Assembly: GCF_004011095.1 (NCBI RefSeq)
Contig: NZ_CP028129.1
Span: 186,001 to 250,000, forward strand
DNA: 64,000 nt
Origin: Rathayibacter rathayi
Lineage (GTDB): Bacteria; Actinomycetota; Actinomycetes; Actinomycetales; Microbacteriaceae
Reading direction: 5' to 3'
Part shown: piece by piece, positions 1 to 9,206 of the stretch
Layout: every line of letters starts with the position of its first letter
Numbering within the stretch: position 1 is the stretch's first letter
The notes under the pieces: model-generated
The model's input: only the letters and a program-made list of their open reading frames with translations
The model's database searches: none
What the model was told of the DNA's origin: nothing
Program-made: the position numbers and the translations under genes

Positions 1-249
1 ACCGCGGCCGGTCGGCTCGGGGTGCCGCGCACACCGCAACACCTCGTGTTCCATCAGAATCATCTCCTGATGAACCGACTCGGGTACCTTCCGCGCGAGG
101 AGGCTCTGCTCGGGCTTCACGCGCGCGACTGGGTTGCCCTATCGGGTGATCCGACCACGGCGGCACCCCGATCATCTCCTGCATCTGCCTACGCTGCCGC
201 ATCCGTACCCCGACCTGTACCCGGGTTCGCGACGAAAAGAGAGAATTGA
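1..249 (+). CDS. Partial open frame of unknown function at the window edge
   Basis: An uninterrupted reading frame runs from the first base of the window to a TGA at 247-249, so any true start lies outside or at the GTG at 22. The product has no family I recognise; its second half is rich in Pro, Ala and Ser and looks disordered. The stop overlaps the ATG of the next small ORF (TGATG), a layout often seen in translational coupling. It may equally be non-coding DNA with an open frame, because high-GC sequence produces long chance frames. Confidence 0.25.
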   Translation, partial: TAAGRLGVPRTPQHLVFHQNHLLMNRLGYLPREEALLGLHARDWVALSGDPTTAAPRSSPASAYAAASVPRPVPGFATKREN

Positions 250-338
250 TGATGAACTCGACTACCGTCCGGACTCCGGTTGCCGCCCGCACCACCGCTG
301 TCTCGACGGTCGGAGCGGTGGCCTTGCTGTCGCGCTGA
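249..338 (+). CDS. Small ORF, 29 aa, hypothetical
   Basis: A 29-codon frame starting ATG ATG, preceded by the purine-rich stretch AAAGAGAGAA. Its stop at 336-338 overlaps the ATG of the next small ORF, and its own start overlaps the stop of the frame before it. The product is Thr/Val/Ala-rich with no recognised motif. This ORF and the next might be one small membrane protein split by a frameshift. The support is only the Shine-Dalgarno-like stretch and the overlaps. Confidence 0.2.
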   Translation: MMNSTTVRTPVAARTTAVSTVGAVALLSR

Positions 339-475
339 TGAACACCCTCGCTGCTACGACGCCGATGTTCCGGCTCGGTGGCGCGTTGGTTTTCGCCAGA
401 GCGTTATTCGTCTTCGCCGCCGAGTTCGTGGTCCTGGCGATCGTGTCCCTGCGCAGAGGGCACCGCACTGCCTGA
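338..475 (+). CDS. Small predicted membrane protein, 45 aa
   Basis: A 45-codon frame whose ATG overlaps the previous stop. Residues about 14-40 form one hydrophobic segment followed by a positively charged tail (RRGHR), as expected for a single-pass small membrane protein. No family is recognised. It is convergent with the nuclease-like gene that ends at 519, with 43 bases between them. Confidence 0.25.
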   Translation: MNTLAATTPMFRLGGALVFARALFVFAAEFVVLAIVSLRRGHRTA

Positions 476-518
476 GCGACCGCTGCTCATCGGGCGACCT
501 CCCCACCCCGGTCGCCAA

Positions 519-1610
519 TCAGGCATGCGTGCGTACGCTTTCCCTGATGATCTCCGCGTACGAGTAGATCTCGTCGAGGGAGGCGATCGGGTGTCGGGTC
601 TCGTTCTTCTCCGCGTCGAACGTGCCGAGGTACTTCTGCTTACGGTTGAAGTGCAGGCGGGCGACCGGTTTGCGGTTGTTGTCGTCCAGGATCACCGCGA
701 AGTACGATTTCGCGTCTCTCTGCGCGATCCGATTCACCTTCACCTCGCTACAGGCGATGGCCTTGATAATCTGGAAGCCCTCAAGTTCCTCCAGAGTCGT
801 CTCGAGGTCGCTCTGCTCCTCGAGTTCCTCCTCGACGACGGCCTGACTGGTGAGTGACTGCTCTGCTGCAATCGCCTCGGTGCCAGGGAAGTTGGGCGCA
901 CCGAGAGCGGTCTTCAGTCGCTCATTGACCTGTTCGTTGAGGAATTGCTTGGACGCCTTCGACACCAGTGCCGAGAACTGCTCTCGCACCTTCTGCGTGT
1001 AGGAGCCTTCGTAAACCCGGGTGGTGAAGAACTTGATCCACTCGTCGCTGGGGGCAGTGAACTGGGTGCCGAGCTCCCGCTTCAGCTGCCCAATGTATTT
1101 GAGTTCGCCCGCCGCGCTGATGATCGAATCGAGGTCGAAGACCTCCTTGGTCAGCTTCGTCAGCTCGGGGATGAGCGTCTCGTCGATGTCTGTCAGGTCC
1201 AGCACGAGGAACGGCTTCGCATCCATGCGGTTTGGAGCGTCGAGGTCGGTGTAGAAGTGGTATTGCTCTCCGTTGGTGAGGACAGCGATTCTCGCACTGG
1301 TGACTGCGAAATAGCGGAATAGCTGCGAGGCGTGCTCGAGGCGTAGAGGTTCCGCGGACTTCTTGCATTCGATCAGCATCTGCACGGCGCCATTGTGGAC
1401 GATCGCGTAATCGATCTTCTCGCCCTTCTTCACTCCGACATCCGCGATGAATTCGGGCACAACTTCGAGCGGGTTGAAGACGTCGTAACCGAGGATTGTC
1501 GAAATGAACGGCATGATGAACGCGTTCTTCGTCGCCTCCTCCGTCTGGATGTTCTCGCGCTGCTGGTGGACCTTCGTCGCCAGAGCGATGAGTCGTTCGG
1601 TGAATTCCAC
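519..1610 (-). CDS. HsdR-N type restriction endonuclease-like protein (orphan)
   Basis: A 363-aa protein with the N-terminal nuclease domain of type I restriction R subunits. Conserved elements include a PEF segment at about 52-54, Asp67 in EKIDYAI and E81-x-K83 in the strand MLIECKK, together a PD-(D/E)xK site. The helicase half of HsdR is absent, so this is the short stand-alone form often annotated as type I restriction enzyme HsdR N-terminal domain protein. No HsdM or HsdS gene is adjacent. The GTG start at 1610 is chosen because AGGGGG lies just upstream; ATG codons at 1646 and 1637 are alternatives without a good ribosome binding site. The C-terminal part, after about 200, is helical and acidic and may bind DNA or a partner. 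A defence role is inference. Confidence 0.75.
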   Translation of the reverse strand: MEFTERLIALATKVHQQRENIQTEEATKNAFIMPFISTILGYDVFNPLEVVPEFIADVGVKKGEKIDYAIVHNGAVQMLIECKKSAEPLRLEHASQLFRYFAVTSARIAVLTNGEQYHFYTDLDAPNRMDAKPFLVLDLTDIDETLIPELTKLTKEVFDLDSIISAAGELKYIGQLKRELGTQFTAPSDEWIKFFTTRVYEGSYTQKVREQFSALVSKASKQFLNEQVNERLKTALGAPNFPGTEAIAAEQSLTSQAVVEEELEEQSDLETTLEELEGFQIIKAIACSEVKVNRIAQRDAKSYFAVILDDNNRKPVARLHFNRKQKYLGTFDAEKNETRHPIASLDEIYSYAEIIRESVRTHA

Positions 1611-1675
1611 GGTTTCCCCCCTGGTGCAGCTGAGCATGACATCCATGCAGACGAATGCTCTCCGATCGAGGCCAT

Positions 1676-2437
1676 TCAGCGCCACCCCCTTCCGTGGGTC
1701 TCCTCCCGTGCCACCCGCTGTGGCAGCGCGAACACCGTCTCGACTCCGGGCGAGTACAGCACCGAGTCCGGCGCCCGGGACGCCAGCCCCGGGAAGCCCG
1801 CCGCCTCGAGGAGCCCGTCGTCGAGGGCCAACAGCTCTGCGCGGCGCAGCGGCCACGGACGGTGCAGGTTCCGTCCGTACCAGGTCGAGCCCAGGTGTCG
1901 CTCGTGGTAGGCCCAGCGTGCGGTGAGGAACAAGGCCAGCGGATCATCGCCCGTGGGCTCTCCGGGGCGCACGACGATCCGGGAGTGGGCGGCCGCGTCC
2001 GTGTGCCGGATCGTGTCGTAGATCACCGCGCCGTGGCGGCGCTCGATACTCATTCGCGCCCATCGGTAGGGGAGCCCGAACATCGCCTGCGCCGTCAGCA
2101 CGGGCACCAGGTGCGCCGCGTCGAGTGAGACGAAGACGACTCCCCGACGCCCGTGTTCGTCGACGGAGTAGAGGCGCACGTTCACCTCGGGGAACGTGCC
2201 GAGCCACGGCACTCGCGGTCCGCCCAGGAAGGCTGTCCGCGAGAGTTGGAAGGGGATGAGTCCTACCCAGGAGGAACCGTCGTGCTCGTCCGGCCTGGTC
2301 CCGGGCGGCAGATGGGGCGCCACCACTGCAGGGTCCACGCGCCAGTGCAGGAATGTCGCCTCGGTCCAGCGCTGCCGCAGGATGCGCACTCCGCCGAGCG
2401 GGGGCGCGGAACGGGTGACGGGTTCGACAGAGCTCAC
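1676..2437 (-). CDS. DUF2071 (YqjF-type) protein
   Basis: A 253-aa protein matching the DUF2071/COG3361 family. It opens with the typical LRQRWTEATFLHW segment, followed by the LPPGTRPDEHDG turn and the conserved motifs GTFPEVNVR and F-V-SLDA. The fold is related to acetoacetate decarboxylase, but family members have no established activity. The GTG start at 2437 is supported by a -10-like CACGAT at 2444-2449, six bases upstream, as for a leaderless transcript. It is divergent from the EamA transporter gene at 2570. Confidence 0.8.
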   Translation of the reverse strand: MSSVEPVTRSAPPLGGVRILRQRWTEATFLHWRVDPAVVAPHLPPGTRPDEHDGSSWVGLIPFQLSRTAFLGGPRVPWLGTFPEVNVRLYSVDEHGRRGVVFVSLDAAHLVPVLTAQAMFGLPYRWARMSIERRHGAVIYDTIRHTDAAAHSRIVVRPGEPTGDDPLALFLTARWAYHERHLGSTWYGRNLHRPWPLRRAELLALDDGLLEAAGFPGLASRAPDSVLYSPGVETVFALPQRVAREETHGRGWR

Positions 2438-2569
2438 GCGGCCATCGTGCTCTCGCGTGCTGCGAGCACGCCTGTCGCACTGCCCAGATGCGCCACACGG
2501 TCTCCGAGCGCGGCGCAGGCGAGCGAGCCGGGAATGGTGCAGGCCTCCCGCGGACGCCACGATGGCCTC

Positions 2570-3517
2570 ATGACACATACCGCCTCCTCTGCACCGCCCT
2601 CCACGAGGGACGCCGTCCTGCTCTGGGCGGCGATCGTGGTGACCGTCCTGCTCTGGGCGTCGGCGTTCGTTGGGATCCGCGCCACGACCGAGGATTTCGG
2701 TCCTGGTGCGCTCACCCTGGGCCGCATCGTGGTCGGCTCGCTGGCGCTCACTGTCGTCCGGCTCGTCCTCTCCGCCCGTAGGCGCCGCTCGGCCACTGCT
2801 CTCGATCCGCGGACCGCCGTGCCGCGGGGCCGCGTCCTCGTTCTCGTGCTGGCCTGGGGAGTCGCGTGGTTCGGGGTGTACAACCTCTCGTTGAACGCGG
2901 CGGAACGGCATGTCGATGCGGGGACGGCGGCGCTGCTGGTAAATATCGCGCCGATGATCACCGCTGTGCTCGCCGGGCTGCTGCTCGGTGAGGGCTTCCC
3001 GCGGCGGCTGATTGCGGGGATGGTCGTGGCGCTGACCGGTGTCGGAGTGATCGCGTTCTCCACGTCGACCGGGCAGTTCGACGTGATCGGAGTCGTCCTG
3101 GGCCTGGTCGCGGCCGTCGTCTACGGGAGTGCCGCGACGCTCCAGAAGCGCCTGCTGGACCGGATTGACGCGCCGACGATGACCTGGCTGGGGTGCCTCG
3201 CCGGGACGCTCGCGTGCCTGCCGTTCGCGCCGGAGCTGATCGAGGCGCTCCGCACCGCGCCGGTCTCCTCCGTCCTCGCGGTCATCTATCTCGGGATCTT
3301 CCCGACAGCGGTCGCCTTCACGACCTGGGGCTACGTCCTCGCCCGGTCCAGCGCGGGGCGAACGGCCGCCTCGACGTACGCGGTGCCCGCGGTGGTCGTT
3401 CTGCTGTCCTGGCTCGTCCTCGGTGAGACTCCGCCTCCCGCCGCACTGCTCGGCGGTGCGCTCGCCCTGGCCGGAGTCGCGGTGGCGACGCTGCGGAGGC
3501 GTCCCCGCGCGACCTGA
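2570..3517 (+). CDS. EamA/DMT-family transporter
   Basis: A 315-aa integral membrane protein with ten predicted helices arranged as two EamA repeats, the usual architecture and length of drug/metabolite transporters. The first helix carries WASAF-GIR, and the second repeat has the GY-ARSSAG...TYAVPA signature seen in the RhtA/YdcZ-like exporters. The substrate is not predictable; export of amino acids or small metabolites is typical. The ATG at 2570 follows the divergent DUF2071 promoter region. The gene is alone on this strand before the TelA operon. Confidence 0.85.
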   Translation: MTHTASSAPPSTRDAVLLWAAIVVTVLLWASAFVGIRATTEDFGPGALTLGRIVVGSLALTVVRLVLSARRRRSATALDPRTAVPRGRVLVLVLAWGVAWFGVYNLSLNAAERHVDAGTAALLVNIAPMITAVLAGLLLGEGFPRRLIAGMVVALTGVGVIAFSTSTGQFDVIGVVLGLVAAVVYGSAATLQKRLLDRIDAPTMTWLGCLAGTLACLPFAPELIEALRTAPVSSVLAVIYLGIFPTAVAFTTWGYVLARSSAGRTAASTYAVPAVVVLLSWLVLGETPPPAALLGGALALAGVAVATLRRRPRAT

Positions 3518-3663
3518 GCGTCGACGGATGCTCCTCCACAGCCACCGGATCACGCCGACTCGTCCGTCCCCGCGGCTCCCCGGGATCGCGCGGGAGGGCC
3601 CGGGATATGCTGTGGGACGTCCATCCCAGTCGGCGCCGAGCGCCAGGAACGGTGAGGATCCCG

Positions 3664-4869
3664 ATGACCGAGGCCCTGCAGCAGCCCGTCCAGAACGCCC
3701 TCTCGCTCACGCCTCCGGAGCCGGTGGCGGCGGTGCCGACCACGTCGGCGCCGTCGATCGCGCCGAAGGTCCCGGAGGCGGCCCTGCCCGGCCTTGAGGC
3801 GAAGGTGGACGGCTACCTCGATACGCTCCTGGCGACGGAGGTGCGCAGCCCCGAATTCGCGACCCGGGCCAACGATATCCGCACGATGGGCGACGCCGAC
3901 ATCCGCTCGGCCGCTGACTCGTCGAATCGGCTGCTGAGCACGCCGGTGCGCGCGCTGAAGGAGGGCGGGCTCTCCGAGGGGTCGACCATCGGCACGACGC
4001 TGCTCGAGCTGCGTCGCACGGTGGAGGACCTGGATCCGTCCGAGGACAACGTGCAGAAGAAGATCCTCGGCTTCATCCCCTTCGGCAACAGGATCACCGA
4101 CTACTTCCGTCGGTACGAGAGCGCCCAGTCGCACCTCAACGCCATCATCCAGGCCCTGTACGACGGGCAGGACGAGCTGCGGAAGGACAACGCGGCGCTC
4201 AACCTCGAGAAGCAGAACCTGTGGGAGACGATGTCGCGTCTCAACGAGTACATCTACGTCGCCGAGCGGCTCGACGTGAAGCTCTCGGCGACGATCGCGG
4301 AGCTTGACGCGACCGACCCGGAGCGGGCGAAGACGCTGCGCGAGGACGTCCTCTTCTCCGCGCGCCAGAAACACCAGGACCTGCTGACCCAGCTCGCCGT
4401 CTCGATCCAGGGTTACCTTGCGATCGACGTCATCATCAAGAACAACGTCGAGCTGATCAAGGGCGTCGATCGCGCGACGACCACCACCGTGTCGGCGCTG
4501 CGCACGGCGGTCATCGTCGCGCAGGCGCTCGCCAACCAGCGTCTCGTCCTCGATCAGATCACCGCGCTCAACACGACCACGTCGAACATGATCGAGGCCA
4601 CCTCGCGCATGCTCGCCGACCAGTCGGCCTCGATCCAGTCGCAGGCCGCCTCCGCCACCGTCGGGCTGCCGCAGTTGCAGGCCGCGTTCGCGAACATCTA
4701 CCAGACGATGGATTCGATCTCGGACTTCAAGATCAAGGCGCTGGACAGCATGGCCCAGACCGTCGGAGTCCTCCAGACCGAGACGGCCAAGGCGGGCGAC
4801 TACGTGGAGCGCGCTCGCCGCAGCAACTCGGACATCGACGCGGCGTCCTCGCTCGATCTCGGCCGCTAG
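3664..4869 (+). CDS. TelA-family toxic anion resistance protein
   Basis: A 401-aa, almost wholly alpha-helical cytoplasmic protein of the TelA family (PF05816). A Pro/Ala-rich leader of about 45 residues is followed by the conserved KILGFIPFGNRI segment near 140 and the long coiled-coil core, with AALNLEKQNLW and QDLLTQLAVSIQGYLA typical of the family. Despite its name the family is not proven to detoxify tellurite in general, and it often sits with stress or phospho-signalling genes. GTGAGGA precedes the ATG at 3664. It is the first gene of the long overlapping run to 13706; the next gene starts three bases after its stop, which argues for a role in the PknG-type network. Confidence 0.85.
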   Translation: MTEALQQPVQNALSLTPPEPVAAVPTTSAPSIAPKVPEAALPGLEAKVDGYLDTLLATEVRSPEFATRANDIRTMGDADIRSAADSSNRLLSTPVRALKEGGLSEGSTIGTTLLELRRTVEDLDPSEDNVQKKILGFIPFGNRITDYFRRYESAQSHLNAIIQALYDGQDELRKDNAALNLEKQNLWETMSRLNEYIYVAERLDVKLSATIAELDATDPERAKTLREDVLFSARQKHQDLLTQLAVSIQGYLAIDVIIKNNVELIKGVDRATTTTVSALRTAVIVAQALANQRLVLDQITALNTTTSNMIEATSRMLADQSASIQSQAASATVGLPQLQAAFANIYQTMDSISDFKIKALDSMAQTVGVLQTETAKAGDYVERARRSNSDIDAASSLDLGR

Positions 4870-4872
4870 CCG

Positions 4873-5436
4873 ATGGGCTGGTTCTCCCGACTGTTCACGG
4901 GCGCCCCTGCGGAGCCGGAGGAGACCGCGCCCGCTCTGCCGCGCGTCCCGACGAGCGAGGACATCCTCGCGGCGCTCGACCGGGTGAACAGTCGGACCGA
5001 GGGGCAGGTGCCCGGGATCGTCGCGGCCCGCATCCAGCGGATCGACGAAACCGTCCGCGAGATGGTGCCCCGCCTCGACCGCCTCGGCGGGATGAGCAGG
5101 CAGGGCCACACCGTCGTCTCGACCGCGACCAGCTACCTCCCCGAGGCGGTCGAGGGGTACCTCCGACTGCCGAGGGACTTCGCCGACCGCCGCGCTGTGC
5201 ACAAAGGAAAGACCTCGCTGATGATCCTCTGCGACCAGCTCGACCTCCTCGGGGGCACGCTCGACCGCATCTCGGACGCCGTCTCGCGCCAGGACGCCTC
5301 AGCGCTGATCGCACACGGGCAGTTCCTGGCGGAGAAGTTCACGGACTCCTCGCTCTCGCCGAGCGGTCTCGACGCGCCCCCGCAGCCCGGTGCCCCGTCC
5401 GGGCCCGGCTCGCTGACCCCGCCGAATGCCTCGTGA
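4873..5436 (+). CDS. Hypothetical helical protein of the PknG-type operon
   Basis: A 187-aa protein with no named domain that I recognise. It starts MGWFSRLF, an amphipathic N-terminus that could touch the membrane, has a helical core with a five-residue motif (YLPEA) and ends in a Pro/Gly/Ser-rich tail. It lies three bases after the TelA stop, and its own stop overlaps the start of the ATPase gene (GTGA), so the three are almost certainly co-translated. TelA proteins are often followed by such a small partner, hence a shared complex is a reasonable inference. Confidence 0.65.
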   Translation: MGWFSRLFTGAPAEPEETAPALPRVPTSEDILAALDRVNSRTEGQVPGIVAARIQRIDETVREMVPRLDRLGGMSRQGHTVVSTATSYLPEAVEGYLRLPRDFADRRAVHKGKTSLMILCDQLDLLGGTLDRISDAVSRQDASALIAHGQFLAEKFTDSSLSPSGLDAPPQPGAPSGPGSLTPPNAS

Positions 5437-6925
5437 CCGCGCTCGCTCAGGCACTCGACGCCCTTGTGCTCGCGGGAGTAGCCGCGGGTCTCGACGCCGC
5501 CGTCGTCCGCGAGGAGGGTACGCGGCTGGCCGCCGCCGTCGCTGAGTCGATCCGCGGGGCCGGCCAGGACTGGCTTGCCGCCACCGGCGAGACGGGCGGC
5601 TTGGAGGCCTTCTTCACCGCTGCCTCGAGGGGTCGGCGCTGGCGGTCGGCGCCGACGGATCAGCTCTCCGCGCTGGCCGGTGCGGGGTCTTCGCACGCCT
5701 CCGCTTATGCGCGCGCTCTGACCGAGGTCGTCTCCGCCGCGAGCGCGCTCGGCGACCCCGACATCGGGGGTATCGCCTCGGCCTCCGCGACGGCTGCGGC
5801 CCAGCTCGCCGCGGTCCCGGGGCCCGGGGAGCGACCCCGACGGGGAGCGGAGCAGCGGGCCCCGCGGACGGCATCGGCGGCGTCACTTCTGCCGGGCTTC
5901 CCGCGGGCGTTCCCGGGGTCGACGAGATCATTGCGCGCCTGCGTCGCACCGAGCACGACGGCCCGCAGGACGAGGCGGCCCCCACCGCCGCGCCCGAGCC
6001 CGCGCCCGAAGCGGAGCCGCTCGACCCGCCCGAGTCCATCGACGACCTGCTCGCCGAGCTCGACGCCCTGATCGGCCTCGACCGGGTGAAGAGCGAGATC
6101 AAGCGGCAGACCCAGCTGCTCCGGATCGACACGCTGCGCCAGGCCGCCGGGCTCAGTACGCCCACGCTCACGCGCCACCTCGTCTTCACGGGGAACCCCG
6201 GCACGGGTAAGACGACGGTGGCGCGGCTGGTCTCGCGGATCTACCGCTCGCTGGGCATCCTCTCCCAGGGTGTGCTCGTCGAGGTCGACCGCTCGGAGTT
6301 GGTGGCCGGCTACCTCGGGCAGACCGCGACGAAGACGGCCGAGGTCATCGCCTCGGCGCGCGGCGGGATCCTCTTCATCGACGAGGCGTACGCGCTCGCG
6401 CTCGATCAGTACGGGGCGGAGGCGGTCACCACCCTCGTGAAGGACATGGAGGATCACCGGGGCGACCTCGTGGTGATCGTCGCCGGCTACTCCGGGCCGA
6501 TGCAGGGCTTCCTCGAGACCAACCCCGGTCTCGCCAGCCGCTTCTCGACCACGATCGACTTCGCCGACTACTCCGACGACGAACTCTCGGCGATCTTCCG
6601 TCGGCTGGCCGCCTCCGCGGACTTCGAGCCGACGGAGGCGGCGCTCGCCGCGTTCGCCGAGCTCGCGTCGGCGCAGCAGCGCACGGAGGCGTTCGGCAAC
6701 GGGCGCTGGGTGCGCAACGTCCTCGACGCCGCGATCACCCGCCACGCCTGGCGCCTGCGAGACGTGGAGGAGCCGACGCTGGACGAGTTGCGCATCCTGC
6801 TCCCGGAGGACGTCGTGGAGAGCCCGGCCGACGCAGGAAGCCCGGCCGACGCCACTGGTGCCAAGACCACCGACAGCGGCCTCGGGCCGCCCACCCCCGA
6901 AAGCCCCGAGGAGGAGACCCGATGA
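5433..6925 (+). CDS. AAA+ ATPase (CbbX/SpoVK type), reading frame broken by a -1 shift
   Basis: The N-terminal part, an Ala-rich helical region of about 128 residues, is read from the GTG at 5433. The ATPase part is in the frame of 6086 and is clearly open back to about 5816: it has Walker A GNPGTGKTT (about 6191), Walker B ILFIDEAY (about 6369) and an arginine-rich sensor region, as in CbbX/SpoVK-like ATPases. The frames join within CCCGGGGCCCGGGG (5816-5829); a -1 slip or one missing base at 5816-5822 gives an uninterrupted protein of about 497 aa. The cause may be a sequencing error, a true mutation, or programmed slippage at C-CCG-GGG. The gene overlaps its neighbours on both sides, so the operon structure is intact. 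The ATPase probably remodels a protein partner of the TelA/PknG network. Confidence 0.75.
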
Positions 6926-8247
6926 GCACCGCCCAGGCCGCGCCACCCGCGCAGAGGCTCCCCGAGTCGCCTCTCGTCCAGGTCGCCAACCGCCCTGCCC
7001 GGCGCAGACCTTCCCTCCTCGCTCGTGCGACCGCGACGACTCCGGGCGCGCTGCGCCTCCTCCTCGCGCTGACGGCGCTGGCCGCCGTCCTCTTCGGCGT
7101 GTTCGCGCAGCAGGCCGGAGCGATGCAGGCGCGCGCCGCGACGACGGCCAGGGAGCAGTCGACTCAGCTCCTGGGCGTGCAGAACGTTCGGACGCTGCTC
7201 GTCGATGCGAATGCGATCGCGGCGAACACCTTCCTCGTCGGCGGGCTCGAACCGACCGAGCTGCGTGCCTCCTACGTCGCCAGCCTCACCGGCGCCGCGT
7301 CGGCGATCGCCGGGCTGTCGGCCGCCGAGCCGGCCGACACCGAAGCCCTCGCCCGCGTCGCCAGCAGCATCACCACCTACAGCGGCCTGATCGAGCAGGC
7401 TCGCGCCAACAACCGCCAGGGTTTCCCCGTCGCGTCGGCGTACCTCGATCAGGCGTCGGCGGCGCTCTCGGGCGAGGGCGGCATCCTCGAGGACCTCGAC
7501 GGGCTAGTCAGCTCCGGCGCCGACCGGGTCGCGGCCGCCTACGACGCCGTCCGCTGGAGCGTCCTGCTGGTGATCGGCTCGCTGGTGATGCTGGTTCTCC
7601 TCCTGGCGGCGCAGGTCTGGCTGGCCCGGCGCACCCACCGCTACCTCAACCGTCCGCTCGCGACCGGCACGGCCCTTCTGCTCGTCCTGGGCATCGGCGG
7701 TGCGCTCGCCTACGGATCGGTCGCGGCGAACGCGGGAACCGCCCGCGTCGAGTCGTACCGCGAGGCGCTCACCGTGTCGAACGCCCTGATCGCCGCGAGC
7801 GACGCCAAGTCGCTCGAGAGCTTCACGCTGATCAAGCGCGGTTCCGGTGCGGCCCTCGAGGAGCGGTACACGCAGGCGGTCACGTCGGCGCGCGACAAGC
7901 TCTCGGGCGACCTGCGGGACGAGTCGGCGCGCACGCGGCTGGTCGACGAGTTCGGGCAGTGGCAGTTGTTCCACGCGGAGATTCAGACGGCGGACGGGGC
8001 CGGGAAGTGGGATCAAGCCGTTCGCGTCGTCACGGCGACCGGGACCGGCACGCCGAACGACCTCTTCAGCACCTTCTCCAGCGACGCCCGCGAGGTGGTG
8101 CAGGAGAAGGCCGCGGCCACCGCCACGACGCTCGACCGGGGCGCGGAGTTCTCGTCCCTGGTCTCCTGGGTGCTGCTGGCGTCGGGTCTCGCGGGCGCCG
8201 TGTTCGCCTGGCGAGGTGTCGCTCAGCGACTGGAGGAGTACCGATGA
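6922..8247 (+). CDS. glnX: GlnX-like integral membrane sensor protein
   Basis: A 441-aa membrane protein with four predicted helices, near residues 47-70, 212-236, 248-270 and 412-432. Two extracytoplasmic helical loops of about 140 residues lie between helices 1-2 and 3-4, resembling sensory four-helix bundles. Length, topology and position directly before a GlnH lipoprotein and in the operon of a PknG-type kinase match mycobacterial GlnX, which relays amino-acid binding by GlnH to PknG. The start overlaps the ATPase stop (ATGA) and the stop overlaps glnH. Homology is inferred from context and topology; the sequence itself is weakly conserved. Confidence 0.7.
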   Translation: MSTAQAAPPAQRLPESPLVQVANRPARRRPSLLARATATTPGALRLLLALTALAAVLFGVFAQQAGAMQARAATTAREQSTQLLGVQNVRTLLVDANAIAANTFLVGGLEPTELRASYVASLTGAASAIAGLSAAEPADTEALARVASSITTYSGLIEQARANNRQGFPVASAYLDQASAALSGEGGILEDLDGLVSSGADRVAAAYDAVRWSVLLVIGSLVMLVLLLAAQVWLARRTHRYLNRPLATGTALLLVLGIGGALAYGSVAANAGTARVESYREALTVSNALIAASDAKSLESFTLIKRGSGAALEERYTQAVTSARDKLSGDLRDESARTRLVDEFGQWQLFHAEIQTADGAGKWDQAVRVVTATGTGTPNDLFSTFSSDAREVVQEKAAATATTLDRGAEFSSLVSWVLLASGLAGAVFAWRGVAQRLEEYR

Positions 8248-9206
8248 ACCGGTTGCGCGCCGCCGCCCTCGCCCTGGCCACCGCCGCGGCTCTCGTCCTC
8301 ACCGGCTGCAGCACGGGGGCCGACGACCTGGGCGCGCCCCTGGCCGCCGTGACTCCGACGGAGAGCTCCGCTGCTCCTGCCGCCCCGGCCGCCGCGGACT
8401 GCTCGCCCTCGGCCGTCACCTCCTATGCTCCGACCGGTGTGACCGACAGCACCCGCCTCGCTCAGATCCGCGGACGCGGGACCCTGCGCGTCGGCGTCTC
8501 GGCCGACACGCTGCTGATGAGTGCCCGCAACCCCCTCACCGGAGCGATCGAGGGCTTCGACGTCGACATCGCCCGCGAGGTCGCCCGCGCGATCCTCGGC
8601 ACCGATGCCATTGACTACGTCGTGATCACCTCCGCCCAGCGCCTGCCCGCGCTCACCGGCGGCGACGGCGCTCCCCAGGTGGACCTGGTCGCCCGCACTC
8701 TCACGATGACCTGCGACCGCTGGAGCTCGATCGCGTTCTCGGCGGAGTATTACGACGCCGGCCTCAAGGTGCTCGTCTCGGACAACCCAGGGGGCGTCCC
8801 GGTCACCGGCATCGGCGACCTCGACGGCAAGCGGGTCTGCGCACCGAGCGGCACGACGACGCTCAGCCGGATGCAGAACGACTATCCGGAGGTGAATGCC
8901 GTCGAGGCCGCCACGCATTCGCAGTGCCTCGCGCTCTTCCAAGCCGGCGAAGTCGATGCCATCGCGGGTGACGACACGATCCTCGCGGGATTCGTGGCGC
9001 AGGACCCGTACGCGAAGGTCGTCGGCGACGCGCTGAGCTCGGAGCCCTATGGCCTGGGGCTGCCCGCCGACGATCCCGACTTCGTGCGCTTCGTCAACGC
9101 CGCGCTCGAGAGCATCCGTAGCGACGGCCGCTGGCAGAGCATCTACGAGCGCTGGCTCGGGGTTCTCGGCGACGCCTCGCCTCCGGCTCCGGTGTACGGC
9201 CGATGA
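8244..9206 (+). CDS. glnH: GlnH-like amino-acid-binding lipoprotein
   Basis: A 320-aa solute-binding protein of the bacterial extracellular family 3. The signal peptide ends in the lipobox LTGC, so Cys22 should be lipidated. The mature part has the typical VGVSADTLLMS strand, the EGFDVDIAREVA segment, DLVARTLTMT and AGDDTILA. Mycobacterial GlnH binds aspartate/glutamate and works with GlnX to control PknG; no permease or ABC ATPase gene is present here, which fits a sensory rather than a transport role. GGAGGAG, inside the end of glnX, is its ribosome binding site, and the ATGA overlap indicates coupling. The stop also overlaps the next gene. Confidence 0.8.
   Translation: MNRLRAAALALATAAALVLTGCSTGADDLGAPLAAVTPTESSAAPAAPAAADCSPSAVTSYAPTGVTDSTRLAQIRGRGTLRVGVSADTLLMSARNPLTGAIEGFDVDIAREVARAILGTDAIDYVVITSAQRLPALTGGDGAPQVDLVARTLTMTCDRWSSIAFSAEYYDAGLKVLVSDNPGGVPVTGIGDLDGKRVCAPSGTTTLSRMQNDYPEVNAVEAATHSQCLALFQAGEVDAIAGDDTILAGFVAQDPYAKVVGDALSSEPYGLGLPADDPDFVRFVNAALESIRSDGRWQSIYERWLGVLGDASPPAPVYGR

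Noticed and set aside
3664..4869. Functional link of the TelA-like gene with the TerC gene as one tellurite island
   Set aside because: They are 47 kb apart, in unrelated contexts, and TelA is embedded in the PknG-type operon.
3550..5202. Long minus-strand frame over the TelA gene
   Set aside because: No recognisable protein; the plus strand encodes TelA with a ribosome binding site and clear family motifs.
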